Source: an uncultured Campylobacter sp.
GTDB taxonomy: Bacteria; Campylobacterota; Campylobacteria; Campylobacterales; Campylobacteraceae
Assembly: GCF_938045625.1 (NCBI RefSeq)
Contig: NZ_CALIAV010000067.1
Span: 1-9,214, forward strand
Reading direction: 5' to 3'
Length of the DNA: 9,214 nucleotides
A model generated the notes under the pieces. The model searched no databases, was not told the DNA's origin, and saw only the letters and a program-made list of their open reading frames with translations. Made by a program: the position numbers and the translations under genes. The first letter of the stretch is position 1. Each line of letters begins with the position of its first letter. Positions 1-6,252 of this stretch are shown here, in pieces.

Positions 1-404
1 GCGAACCGCTAAAGAATTTTTTCAGCTACGAGATGGAGCCGCGCGGAAGCGAGGTGCGCGAGGACGTGATCGTAGGCACCACCTGCCTGACCAATATCGT
101 AAATCAGTACCTAAACGGCGAGCGCGACATCTATAATGAAGCTTACGAGCTTGGCATCAAATTTTGCTTTCTTAGCATAGGTAACGGCGGCGACGTACAG
201 GCAGGCTTTGATCTGCGAAATAAAATCGAGGACGAGGAGCTAGAGAGCTGCGGCTCGTTTTTGGAGATAATCGGCGGCGCAACCGGGCAGAGGTACGCAT
301 ACATCGATCTTATCTGCTATGACGAGGAAAGGCTAAAAGAAAAAGTAAGCGAGCTTTGCAAAAAATATGGCGCAAGTATCGAAATCCACGACTTTAAGCG
401 GTAA
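1..404 (+). CDS. 3' end of an unrecognised protein (5' truncated by window)
   Basis: The frame is open from the first complete codon (position 3) to a TAA at 402-404, with no stop upstream, so the gene almost certainly begins before the window. The ATG at 33 has no convincing ribosome binding site and is probably internal. About 134 residues are visible. They are soluble and acidic, with no membrane segment or signal. The last ~50 residues have a glycine-rich turn (GGATGQ), then a strand (YAYIDLICY), a charged helix and a final strand, which suggests a small alpha/beta C-terminal domain. I do not recognise the family and assign no function. A possible terminator hairpin follows at 415-446. 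The next gene is convergent, so this is the last gene of its transcription unit. Confidence 0.72.
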   Translation, partial: EPLKNFFSYEMEPRGSEVREDVIVGTTCLTNIVNQYLNGERDIYNEAYELGIKFCFLSIGNGGDVQAGFDLRNKIEDEELESCGSFLEIIGGATGQRYAYIDLICYDEERLKEKVSELCKKYGASIEIHDFKR

Positions 405-414
405 ATTTAGCCAC

Positions 415-462
415 GGGCGTCAAATTTATTTTGGATTTGCACGCCCACGCTATTTTAATTTT
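415..462 (+). terminator. possible rho-independent terminator of the first gene
   Basis: GGGCGTCAAAT (415-425) pairs with ATTTG-C-ACGCCC (435-446), giving 11 base pairs with one bulged C around a 9-nt loop. An imperfect T-rich run (TATTTTAATTTT, 451-462) follows. It starts 10 bases after the first gene's stop codon. The T tract is interrupted and set back 4 nt, so this is only a moderate candidate. Confidence 0.35.
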
Positions 463-490
463 GGCGCTAAATTTTGCTTTTTAATGTTAG

Positions 491-575
491 TTGTGGCGGA
501 TTATTCCGCCCATTTCTGTCCGCTCAAGGCAACATTTAGCAAGATCCTAGCACGTATGGCTCTAACCCGCCACAA
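491..575. repeat. inverted repeat with a competing inner hairpin in convergent spacer
   Basis: TTGTGGCGG (491-499) is perfectly complementary to CCGCCACAA (567-575), 67 nt apart. Part of the left arm can instead form a tight hairpin, GGCGGA (495-500) with TCCGCC (505-510) around TTAT. The two structures exclude each other. The stretch 405-628 has no gene I can support, so this may be a 3' untranslated structure, a small RNA or the remains of an element. Confidence 0.45.
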
Positions 576-612
576 TAGCTGTATTTTTAAATTTACAGCA
601 GCAGGGCTTATT

Positions 613-621
613 CCCCCCCCC
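613..621. repeat. homopolymeric C9/G9 tract
   Basis: Nine consecutive C on the + strand (G9 on the - strand) begin 7 nt past the stop codon of the Sel1/Hcp-like gene. Long G/C runs are rare in AT-rich Campylobacter DNA, and in that genus they are well-known sites of slipped-strand length change. This one lies outside any gene I can support, so length changes would not obviously shift a protein. It could affect the 3' end of the Sel1 transcript. Confidence 0.8.
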
Positions 622-628
622 ACTCATC

Positions 629-1465
629 TCAACGCAAATTTTTTAGATACTGGCACGCGCTAAATTCCCCGAGCTTGCAACCTCTATCGTAAAGTTCTTT
701 GGCGGCGTTTTTATTCTTTTCTACACCCATGCCTTTTTCGTAGGCAAAGCCCAAATTTACACAGGCTAGCACGCTAGCACCCGAGCAAGCGTTAGTAAAG
801 AGCACAACGGCTCTTTCGTAGTCTTTTTCTACGCCCTCGCCCTTAAAATAGCAAACCCCAAGATCGGCGCAAGAGTCTACGTGCCCGCGCTCGCAAGAGG
901 CCGCATACATCTGCGCCGCCTTTGCCGCGTCCTTTTCTACGCCGCCACCTAGCGCGTAGCTTAGGGCGAGATTGTAGCACGCCGTTTCCTCGCTTAGCTC
1001 GCAGGCTTTAGCAAACAGTTCGTTCGTCTTTTTGCCGTCAGGATAGATGCCAAGCCCCTTGCCGTAGCTATACGCTAGGCTCGCGCATCCCTCGCCTACA
1101 CCTTTTTCGCAAGCTTTAGCAAAAAGCTCGTTTGCCTTTTTGTGATCTTGCGCCGCGCCCTGCCCGCTTTGGTAAAGCAGCCCCAGATACACGCAGGCTT
1201 TGTCCGCACCAAGCCCGCAAGCCTTGTCGTAGTATCGCACGGCTTTTGTAAATACCTTATCAAACTAGTAAAAATACCCAAGCCCCGCGCAATACATCGC
1301 GTTTTTCTCGCCGCCTTCATCGCAGACAAGCTCTAAGTTTTTAATCGCGAGCGAGAGCCTTTTACAAATTTCGTCGTTTCCCTTCTCGCACTCATCGCGC
1401 AGATCGGCTAGCTCGCCGCCAAAAGCTAGCGCCGCAAAAAATATGAGCGAAATAAAACGTCTCAT
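629..1465 (-). pseudogene. secreted Sel1/Hcp-like cysteine-paired repeat protein, interrupted by an in-frame TAG
   Basis: One reading frame runs from an ATG at 1465 to a TGA at 629-631 (277 residues if read through), broken only by a TAG at 1267-1265 (codon 67). The start is chosen because it gives a Sec signal peptide (MRRFISLIFFAALAFGG) and has AAGGA about 11 nt upstream. Eight Cys-Cys pairs, seven of them spaced C-x7-C, sit in Sel1 units of the form LGxxYxxGxGVxKDxxKA, as in the disulfide-stapled Hcp proteins of Helicobacter and Campylobacter. The stop falls inside a repeat, between GLGYFY and FDKVFTKA, and homology continues in the same frame on both sides. A single base change (for example CAG, AAG or GAG to TAG) would explain it. 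The downstream part could restart at a GTG (1240), but without a signal peptide. Hcp-like proteins are usually periplasmic or secreted. Either this is a fresh nonsense allele, or readthrough occurs, or it is a sequencing error. Confidence 0.82.
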
Positions 1466-1531
1466 AAGCTCAAATTTCCTTTCAAATTTTATAAATTTAC
1501 CGCCGTAAAGCGCCGAAACCAAAATGCCTGA

Positions 1532-1560
1532 AGTATAAATTTAAAAAGATTAAAATTCAA
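1532..1560 (-). promoter_or_regulatory. sigma-70-like promoter for the Sel1/Hcp-like gene
   Basis: On the minus strand, TTGAAT (1560-1555) and TATACT (1537-1532) are separated by exactly 17 nt. The -10 box lies 66 nt upstream of the ATG at 1465. It is in the divergent spacer with the HIT gene. It matches the consensus reasonably but was found by eye. Confidence 0.45.
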
Positions 1561-1567
1561 ATTTAGC

Positions 1568-1573
1568 TAAAAT
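1568..1573 (+). promoter_or_regulatory. possible -10 box for the HIT-family gene
   Basis: TAAAAT lies 22 nt upstream of the ATG at 1596 and 10 nt upstream of its AAGGAG (1584-1589). This would give a very short leader. No clear -35 is seen, which is common in Campylobacter, but AT-rich DNA yields many such hexamers by chance. Confidence 0.28.
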
Positions 1574-1595
1574 CGCTATCAAAAAGGAGCTTAAA

Positions 1596-1967
1596 ATGAT
1601 TTTTGAAGACGAGCTGATTTTCGTCGAGCGCGAAACAAGCGAGATACCGTGGGTAAAAATTTTTACCAAAACGCCGTTTAAGGAGTTAACCGACTGCGAC
1701 GAAGCGACGCAAAAAAGAGTATTTGAAGCAGTTTTAACAACCGAAAAAGCAATGAGAAAATTTTATAATCCAACCAAAATAAATATCGCAAGCTTTGCAA
1801 ACTACGTGCCGCGCGTGCATTTTCACGTGATGGCGAGGTTTGAGAGCGATAGCTTTTTCCCGGAGTCCATGTGGGGCAAAAAGCAGCGCGAAGGCGAGCT
1901 AAATTTGCCAGGTTTTGCCGAGTTTTCTCAAATTTTAGCGTGCGAGCTAGGCAAAACACGTGAATAA
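1596..1967 (+). CDS. HIT-family (histidine triad) nucleotide hydrolase/transferase-like protein
   Basis: This 123-residue protein has the normal single-domain HIT length and should be cytosolic, acting on nucleoside phosphate or dinucleoside polyphosphate substrates. The active-site segment is at residues 64-81, NIASFANYVPR followed by VHFHVMARF. H75 and H77 match the second and third histidines of the triad, and H75 would be the nucleophile. The first triad position is Arg73, as in HIT subfamilies that read PQLHIHVIAR, so activity is still plausible. The following FFPE..WGKKQRE stretch is typical of this branch. AAGGAG (1584-1589) sits 6 nt before the ATG. The 3' end overlaps the Cache gene by 8 nt, which suggests co-translation. 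The exact substrate cannot be told from the sequence. Confidence 0.88.
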   Translation: MIFEDELIFVERETSEIPWVKIFTKTPFKELTDCDEATQKRVFEAVLTTEKAMRKFYNPTKINIASFANYVPRVHFHVMARFESDSFFPESMWGKKQREGELNLPGFAEFSQILACELGKTRE

Positions 1968-2811
1968 AAAAATACTTCTAACGCTCGCGATCATCGTAGT
2001 AGCAAGCGTTTTGGCGGTTTATAAGGCGCGCTGGGACGAGCAGACGCAGACGGAAAATATCAAAAAATTTCTCGACTTTCAAACGCAAATTTTAAATAAA
2101 AACATAGAAGAAGAAAAGCTCTCCGCGATGACAGTGGCTGCGCTACTAGCGCAAAACGAGCACGTGAAAAAATGCATGAGCCAAAACGACCGCGAAATGT
2201 GCCTAGAGACGCTTGGCGAATTTACCAAAACGCTAAGCAAGGTGCCGATTTACGAAAATGCCAAATTTCACATCCATACACCCGAAATGAGGAGCTTTGC
2301 TAGGAGCTGGATACCACTATACAACGATGATCTAACGAGCTTTCGCCACCTACTAGCCGAGGCTAAAAACGGCGTAGCCGCAGGCATAGAGGTCGGTCGC
2401 GCGGGTGTTTTTATTAGATCGGTCGCGCCGATATTTGAGGATAAAAAGATGCTGGGCAGTATCGAAGTGCTGCTTGATTTTAAGCATTTGAGCGACTTTT
2501 TCGCACAGCAAGGGCTCGGGCTTTTCGTATTACTCGACGCTAGCGCCGACTCGCCGTATCAAAACGGCAGCGACGAGGGCATCATAGAAGGCTTTCATTT
2601 CGTAAATAAGAGCTACGCAAATTTAAACGTCTTACCGATGCTAAAAGATATCAAATTTAAAAGCGGCGGATTTTATCAGACGGATTCGCACGCCTTTACC
2701 GTCCAGCCGATGAACGACGCAAAGGGCGAGCGAGTTGGGTATTTTGTTATTTATTTTAACTCCGACTCAAAAGAGCGAAATTTAGCAAAGCTGGGCGTTT
2801 GGTTTGACTAG
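1960..2811 (+). CDS. membrane-anchored double-Cache sensor protein without output domain
   Basis: The protein has 283 residues. Residues 5-21 are one hydrophobic signal anchor after MNKK, and the rest should be periplasmic. A helix at about 25-70 leads into a Cache-type ligand-binding fold. Its recognisable marks are FHIHTPEMRSFARSW (103-117), DDLTSFR (123-129) and GIEVGRAGVFIR (142-153), with the second half continuing to about 267. These marks are those of the double-Cache region in campylobacterotal chemoreceptors and sensor kinases. The protein stops there: no second membrane helix, HAMP, methyl-accepting, kinase or cyclase domain follows. The GTG start overlaps the HIT gene by 8 nt and has only a weak AGG upstream, so translational coupling is likely. 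This start is preferred because it supplies the anchor. It may be an accessory sensor for a partner protein. The ligand is unknown. Confidence 0.8.
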   Translation: MNKKILLTLAIIVVASVLAVYKARWDEQTQTENIKKFLDFQTQILNKNIEEEKLSAMTVAALLAQNEHVKKCMSQNDREMCLETLGEFTKTLSKVPIYENAKFHIHTPEMRSFARSWIPLYNDDLTSFRHLLAEAKNGVAAGIEVGRAGVFIRSVAPIFEDKKMLGSIEVLLDFKHLSDFFAQQGLGLFVLLDASADSPYQNGSDEGIIEGFHFVNKSYANLNVLPMLKDIKFKSGGFYQTDSHAFTVQPMNDAKGERVGYFVIYFNSDSKERNLAKLGVWFD

Positions 2812-3932
2812 TCAAGCAAGCTTTTTGAGTATGGCGAAAATTTGTAGGTAAAGACGCTGCCTTTGCCCAGCTCGCTTCTCACGCCGTACTCCACGCCGTT
2901 TTTCACGCAGATGCTTTGCACGATATTTAGCCCCAGCCCAAAGCCGCCCTGCACGCCTTCATCTCTAACGTAGCGTTTCCAAATTTTACTCGTATCTTTT
3001 ATACCTTCGCCCTCGTCCTCGATCTCGAGCACGATTTTGCCGCTTTTTTCAAAAAGGCGCAAATTTATTATTCCTCCTTCGCGGCTGTATTTTACGGCAT
3101 TGCTTAGGTTGTTGTCGATCAGTCTGCCCGCCTCTATCTTGCTAATAAAAATTTGCAAATCAGGTTTGATGAAGTCGTAAATTTTGATATTCTTCGCCAT
3201 CGCGATACCGCGCATATACCGCGCTCGCTCGAGGCAAAATTCACTCAAATTTAAAATCTCTGGCGGAAATAAAATATATCCGCGCTTGATGTAGTACTCG
3301 GTATCCTCGTATGTGACTTGCATCTGTTTTAGAGCCGAGCGCATGCGGGTGACGTATTTGTTATCAAGGCCCAGCATTTCAAGGTTTATTCCGATGACCC
3401 CCAGCGGCGTTTTTAGCTCGTGCATGGCGTCGTTAAAAAAGTTATTCATATATTTTTTAGCGTCTTTATATGGCTTTATCCCGCTAACAAACGACAAATA
3501 AAGCGCGAAAAATACGACCACGAGCGCAAACGCTAGAGTTAGAGCCGTGACGAATAAAATCCTAGCCGCGTTTTGCTTTTTGGCTAACACGAGATAATAA
3601 AACTCTCCGTCCGCGCTAAAATAGGTCTTGTAAAAAAGATGACCGTTTTCTTGGCGGGTGATGAATTTTAAATCGCTAGGTCGCGCGTCTAAATTTGAGA
3701 CGATCTGCTTTTCTTTGAGATCAAAAACGCCGTATTTATAGGTGAGCGAAATAGGCAAAGTCTCGTTTTTATCGAGCGCTTTACGGATTTTGCCCTCGTA
3801 CTCGAGTAGCTCGAACATATTTTTTGAGTATTCGTCTTTGGAGCTTAAATTTATAATCTCGTAGCTTTGAAATATAAACAAAGCCATGATGATAAAAGTG
3901 GCTAAAATAGGGATTTTAAGATTTTGAAACAT
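2808..3932 (-). CDS. membrane sensor histidine kinase of a two-component system
   Basis: The protein has 374 residues. Transmembrane helices at about 6-22 and 124-148 flank a periplasmic sensor of roughly 100 residues with no domain I recognise. No HAMP is visible: only about 20 residues separate helix 2 from the H-box. The H-box is MHELKTPLG with phospho-acceptor H171. The ATPase carries an N-box (NNLSNAVKYS, 274-283), G1 (DEGEGI, 306-311) and G2 (GGFGLGLNIV, 329-338), so all catalytic motifs are present. The start overlaps the response regulator by 17 nt, so the two are co-transcribed and probably translationally coupled; the Shine-Dalgarno is weak. The 3' end overlaps the convergent Cache gene by 4 nt. 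The kinase should phosphorylate the upstream-encoded regulator. The signal is unknown, and I do not assign a named Campylobacter system. Confidence 0.93.
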   Translation of the reverse strand: MFQNLKIPILATFIIMALFIFQSYEIINLSSKDEYSKNMFELLEYEGKIRKALDKNETLPISLTYKYGVFDLKEKQIVSNLDARPSDLKFITRQENGHLFYKTYFSADGEFYYLVLAKKQNAARILFVTALTLAFALVVVFFALYLSFVSGIKPYKDAKKYMNNFFNDAMHELKTPLGVIGINLEMLGLDNKYVTRMRSALKQMQVTYEDTEYYIKRGYILFPPEILNLSEFCLERARYMRGIAMAKNIKIYDFIKPDLQIFISKIEAGRLIDNNLSNAVKYSREGGIINLRLFEKSGKIVLEIEDEGEGIKDTSKIWKRYVRDEGVQGGFGLGLNIVQSICVKNGVEYGVRSELGKGSVFTYKFSPYSKSLLD

Positions 3933-4584
3933 CTATCTTATAGCCTAGTCCGCGCGATGATTTTATAAACTCGGGAGTCGTTTTTTGACGGATTTTTAGT
4001 ATGTGCATGCGCACGTCGGCGGGGTCGATTTCCTTGTCGTTCCACACCTCGGCGCGCAGCCTTTCGATGCCCACGAAGCTGTTTTTATGAAATAGCAAGC
4101 ACTCGATGATAGCAAATTCTCTCGTGCTTAGCTCAACCGCTTCGCCTTTAAATTTGAGCCGCTTTTTAGCTGTATCGAGGCTAAAGTCTTCGTCGATCGC
4201 GATCAAGTTTTTATCGTCTCTGCCGTGATATTTTCGCATTAGCTCGTTTACTCTAAATTTTAGCTCGGCCAGCTCAAAGGGCTTTTTTAGGTACTCGTTA
4301 CAGCCCAGCTCGTATCCGACCGCCATATCGTCTATATCTACGAGCGAGGTCATTATCATTATGGGTGTTTCACAGCCGATATCTTTGGCGTATTTTATAA
4401 CTTCGTGTCCGCTGATGTGCGGGACCTTGATGTCAAGGATCAGCAAGTGATAAAAGCCCGCCGCTATCTTATCGCAGGCGACTTTGCCGTCAGGCGCCTC
4501 ATCCACCTCGTAGCCTAGGCTCTCTAGATATTCGCTAACGCTCTCACGATATACGAAGTCGTCTTCAAGCAGTAAAATTTTCAT
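3916..4584 (-). CDS. OmpR/PhoB-family response regulator
   Basis: The protein has 222 residues, a usual length. The receiver domain (about 1-118) has the acidic pocket D8/D9, phospho-acceptor D51 (LLILDIKVP), T79 and K101 (LKKPF), so it should be phosphorylatable. A winged-helix DNA-binding domain (about 125-220) follows, with ELSTREFAIIECL and the terminal SSRGLGYKI hairpin typical of OmpR members. GGAGA (4593-4589) lies 4 nt before the ATG. It is the first gene of a two-gene unit with the kinase. The psr terminator separates it from psrC upstream, so it probably has its own promoter in 4585-4650. TAAAAT at 4614-4609 is a weak candidate -10. Targets are unknown. Confidence 0.94.
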   Translation of the reverse strand: MKILLLEDDFVYRESVSEYLESLGYEVDEAPDGKVACDKIAAGFYHLLILDIKVPHISGHEVIKYAKDIGCETPIMIMTSLVDIDDMAVGYELGCNEYLKKPFELAELKFRVNELMRKYHGRDDKNLIAIDEDFSLDTAKKRLKFKGEAVELSTREFAIIECLLFHKNSFVGIERLRAEVWNDKEIDPADVRMHILKIRQKTTPEFIKSSRGLGYKIDVSKS

Positions 4585-4651
4585 AAATTCTCCGAATTTT
4601 ATCGCAATATTTTAAGGGAGATGATAGCTAAAAATGATTTTGGATCGTCTG

Positions 4652-4684
4652 AATTTAAAAAGGCTCGGCGAGTTTACCGAGCCT
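4652..4684 (-). terminator. rho-independent terminator of the psrABC operon
   Basis: Read on the minus strand, AGGCTCGG and CCGAGCCT form a perfect 8-bp, GC-rich stem (4684-4661) with an 8-nt loop. TTTTAAATTC follows immediately. It lies 24 nt after the psrC stop codon and before the response regulator gene, so it should end psr transcription. Confidence 0.8.
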
Positions 4685-4708
4685 AATGCGTATAGTTTAG
4701 TCTAAATT

Positions 4709-5680
4709 TCACGCGCCCGTGAAAACTTGACCGGCATAAACTATATAGTATCTTAGCATAACGACGCCGCAGATAACCACAAGCGAGTTTGCTACGATGT
4801 AGCCCACTCTATACGCGTGATTTTTAAGAGCCGTTAGCGCTATGGTGATAGGAGTCAAAAGTCCGATACCCACGACGCCTATCCAAAAGATTAGCGCGTA
4901 TTGTCCCGTGCTTAGAGCTTGTTTAGCTGCAACCGCGCTCGCTCCGCCTTCGAAATATAGTCCCAAAAATAGTATAGCTATAAGCGGTATCTCGAAAAGT
5001 ACGGCGCGCAAGTCCATAACCAAAAGATACTTCACGTTGTCTTCGTTAAGAAGGTGCTTGAAGCACAAAAGTCCGACCAAGATGTTTGTCGCTACGCCTG
5101 AGCTAAAGCCTGATGTTAGGAACAAGATCGGCAAAATCGGTGTGTTCCAAAGCGGAAGCTTCGTAATCGCGCTAAGCAAAAAGCCTGTATAGATACCAAC
5201 GCCGATCGCAAGGCCGAAAAGCGCCATCTCGACTATCTTTGAAAGAGGCGCAAAAGAGCGAATCAGTCTAGAAATAGGACGTAAAATCGCTAAAATTTTA
5301 TACTTTTCTATCTCTTCTTCGAAAATAATCATCGCAAAAAGATAAGCTAGCGGCGTATAAAGCAGCAATAACGCAACGCCGATAGACATAACCGAACCAA
5401 AGTTATACTTAATCAAAATCCAGTAAAAGCTAAGCGGTTTGCCAAGGTCAAGTACCAAAAGCGCAAGGCCCACGGTGATCGTTATAGGAGCTACTAGAGC
5501 GCCCGCTTTTACCATCGCGTCCCAGATACTGCCGTCTTGTTTTTTGTGGTAGTTCCACTTAACAAGCAATGCAACCATCATCGCGCCTGCGGACAAGCCC
5601 GCCAAAAATAGATAAACCGCTATCGGCCACGGCCAGTAAATTTCATTATATTGCGCTACGCTTCCCCACATATTATTCAT
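4709..5680 (-). CDS. psrC: polysulfide reductase membrane anchor PsrC (NrfD family)
   Basis: The protein has 323 residues and about eight transmembrane helices (roughly 20-42, 58-78, 95-118, 147-171, 181-205, 218-241, 261-283, 292-312). It is the NrfD/PsrC-type subunit that oxidises menaquinol and passes electrons to PsrB. Family marks include GxYTGFLLS (162-170), FLTSGFSSG (187-195) and the terminal RYYIVYAGQ (310-318). From memory, residues shown to matter in Wolinella PsrC (Y23, D76, Y159, D218, E225, R305) have likely counterparts here at Y23, D78, Y164, D223, E230 and R310. The start overlaps psrB by 8 nt and has a strong AAAGGAGGA inside psrB. It is the last gene of the operon, closed by the terminator at 4652-4684. 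A thiosulfate reductase PhsC role cannot be excluded. Confidence 0.93.
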   Translation of the reverse strand: MNNMWGSVAQYNEIYWPWPIAVYLFLAGLSAGAMMVALLVKWNYHKKQDGSIWDAMVKAGALVAPITITVGLALLVLDLGKPLSFYWILIKYNFGSVMSIGVALLLLYTPLAYLFAMIIFEEEIEKYKILAILRPISRLIRSFAPLSKIVEMALFGLAIGVGIYTGFLLSAITKLPLWNTPILPILFLTSGFSSGVATNILVGLLCFKHLLNEDNVKYLLVMDLRAVLFEIPLIAILFLGLYFEGGASAVAAKQALSTGQYALIFWIGVVGIGLLTPITIALTALKNHAYRVGYIVANSLVVICGVVMLRYYIVYAGQVFTGA

Positions 5681-6242
5681 GGCTTCCTCCTTTGCGGTTA
5701 GCTATCATAGCAAGCTTGGGTTTGGTTTTAAGCTCGGCTTTAGGATAGTAGTGAGCTTTATTCTTTAAAATTTTACTTACTTCGCTGTTTGGATCGTTTA
5801 TATCGCCAAATGCCAAAGCATCGGTCGGACAAACGGTCACGCACGCAGGCTGCTCGCCAATGCTCACTCTAGTTTCAAAGCAAAACGTACATTTGCCTAT
5901 CTCGCCGGTTTTCGGCTCGACGTAGCGAGCGTCGTAAGGACAGGCTAGGATGCAGTATTTGCAAGATACGCAGGTAGAGTGATCTAGCAGCACTATGCCC
6001 TCCGCCGTCTGAAAGCTAGCTCCCGTAGGACAAACCGCCACGCACGGAGCGTCCTCGCACATCACGCAGCTGTGTCTACTAAAATCGGTTTTTAAATTTG
6101 GAAATTTACCCTTTATCTGCGAATGAACTTGGAGCCTAAAAACGCCTCTAGGCACTTCGTTTTCGCTCCTGCAAGCCACCGAGCAAGCCTGGCAGCCTAT
6201 GCAGAGATTTTCGTCGTGTATCATTCTATATGCTTTTTTCAT
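5673..6242 (-). CDS. psrB: polysulfide reductase iron-sulfur subunit PsrB
   Basis: This 189-residue ferredoxin-like electron carrier links PsrC to PsrA. Sixteen cysteines fall in four groups able to bind four [4Fe-4S] clusters: C14/C17/C20/C24, C59/C62/C67/C71, C91/C94/C97/C101 and C118/C121/C134/C138. There is no signal peptide, as expected of a subunit carried across the membrane by the Tat signal of its partner. It follows psrA by 10 nt. Its AAGGAA site overlaps the psrA stop codon, and its own 3' end overlaps psrC, so the three genes are tightly coupled. Length and arrangement match PsrB/PhsB/DmsB-type subunits; the neighbours point to Psr/Phs. Confidence 0.94.
   Translation of the reverse strand: MKKAYRMIHDENLCIGCQACSVACRSENEVPRGVFRLQVHSQIKGKFPNLKTDFSRHSCVMCEDAPCVAVCPTGASFQTAEGIVLLDHSTCVSCKYCILACPYDARYVEPKTGEIGKCTFCFETRVSIGEQPACVTVCPTDALAFGDINDPNSEVSKILKNKAHYYPKAELKTKPKLAMIANRKGGSHE
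5685..5693 (-). promoter_or_regulatory. strong Shine-Dalgarno of psrC within psrB
   Basis: AAAGGAGGA on the minus strand ends 4 nt before the psrC ATG and lies inside the last codons of psrB. It is the most complete Shine-Dalgarno in the window. It supports the ATG at 5680, so the membrane anchor can be translated efficiently despite its overlap with psrB. Confidence 0.8.
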
Positions 6243-6252
6243 CTTTTTTCCT

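Noticed and set aside
578..599. Hairpin GCTGTA/TACAGC as a terminator for the Sel1/Hcp-like gene
   Set aside because: It has a six-pair stem, a 10-nt AT loop and no T run after it on the minus strand.
367..663. Open frame of 98 codons on the + strand through the C9 tract
   Set aside because: It starts inside the first gene, has no ribosome binding site and no protein-like pattern, and ends inside the Sel1/Hcp-like gene on the other strand. The tract itself is reported as a repeat.
765..780. Exact 8-bp tandem repeat GCTAGCAC x2 within the Sel1/Hcp-like gene
   Set aside because: Two short copies encode ordinary repeat-protein residues (SVLAC). Nothing suggests a hypervariable repeat.
1818..1838. 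Apparent loss of the first histidine of the HIT triad (Arg73)
   Set aside because: A known HIT branch reads PQLHIHVIAR, also lacking the first histidine, and the nucleophile H75 is present, so this is not good evidence of inactivation.
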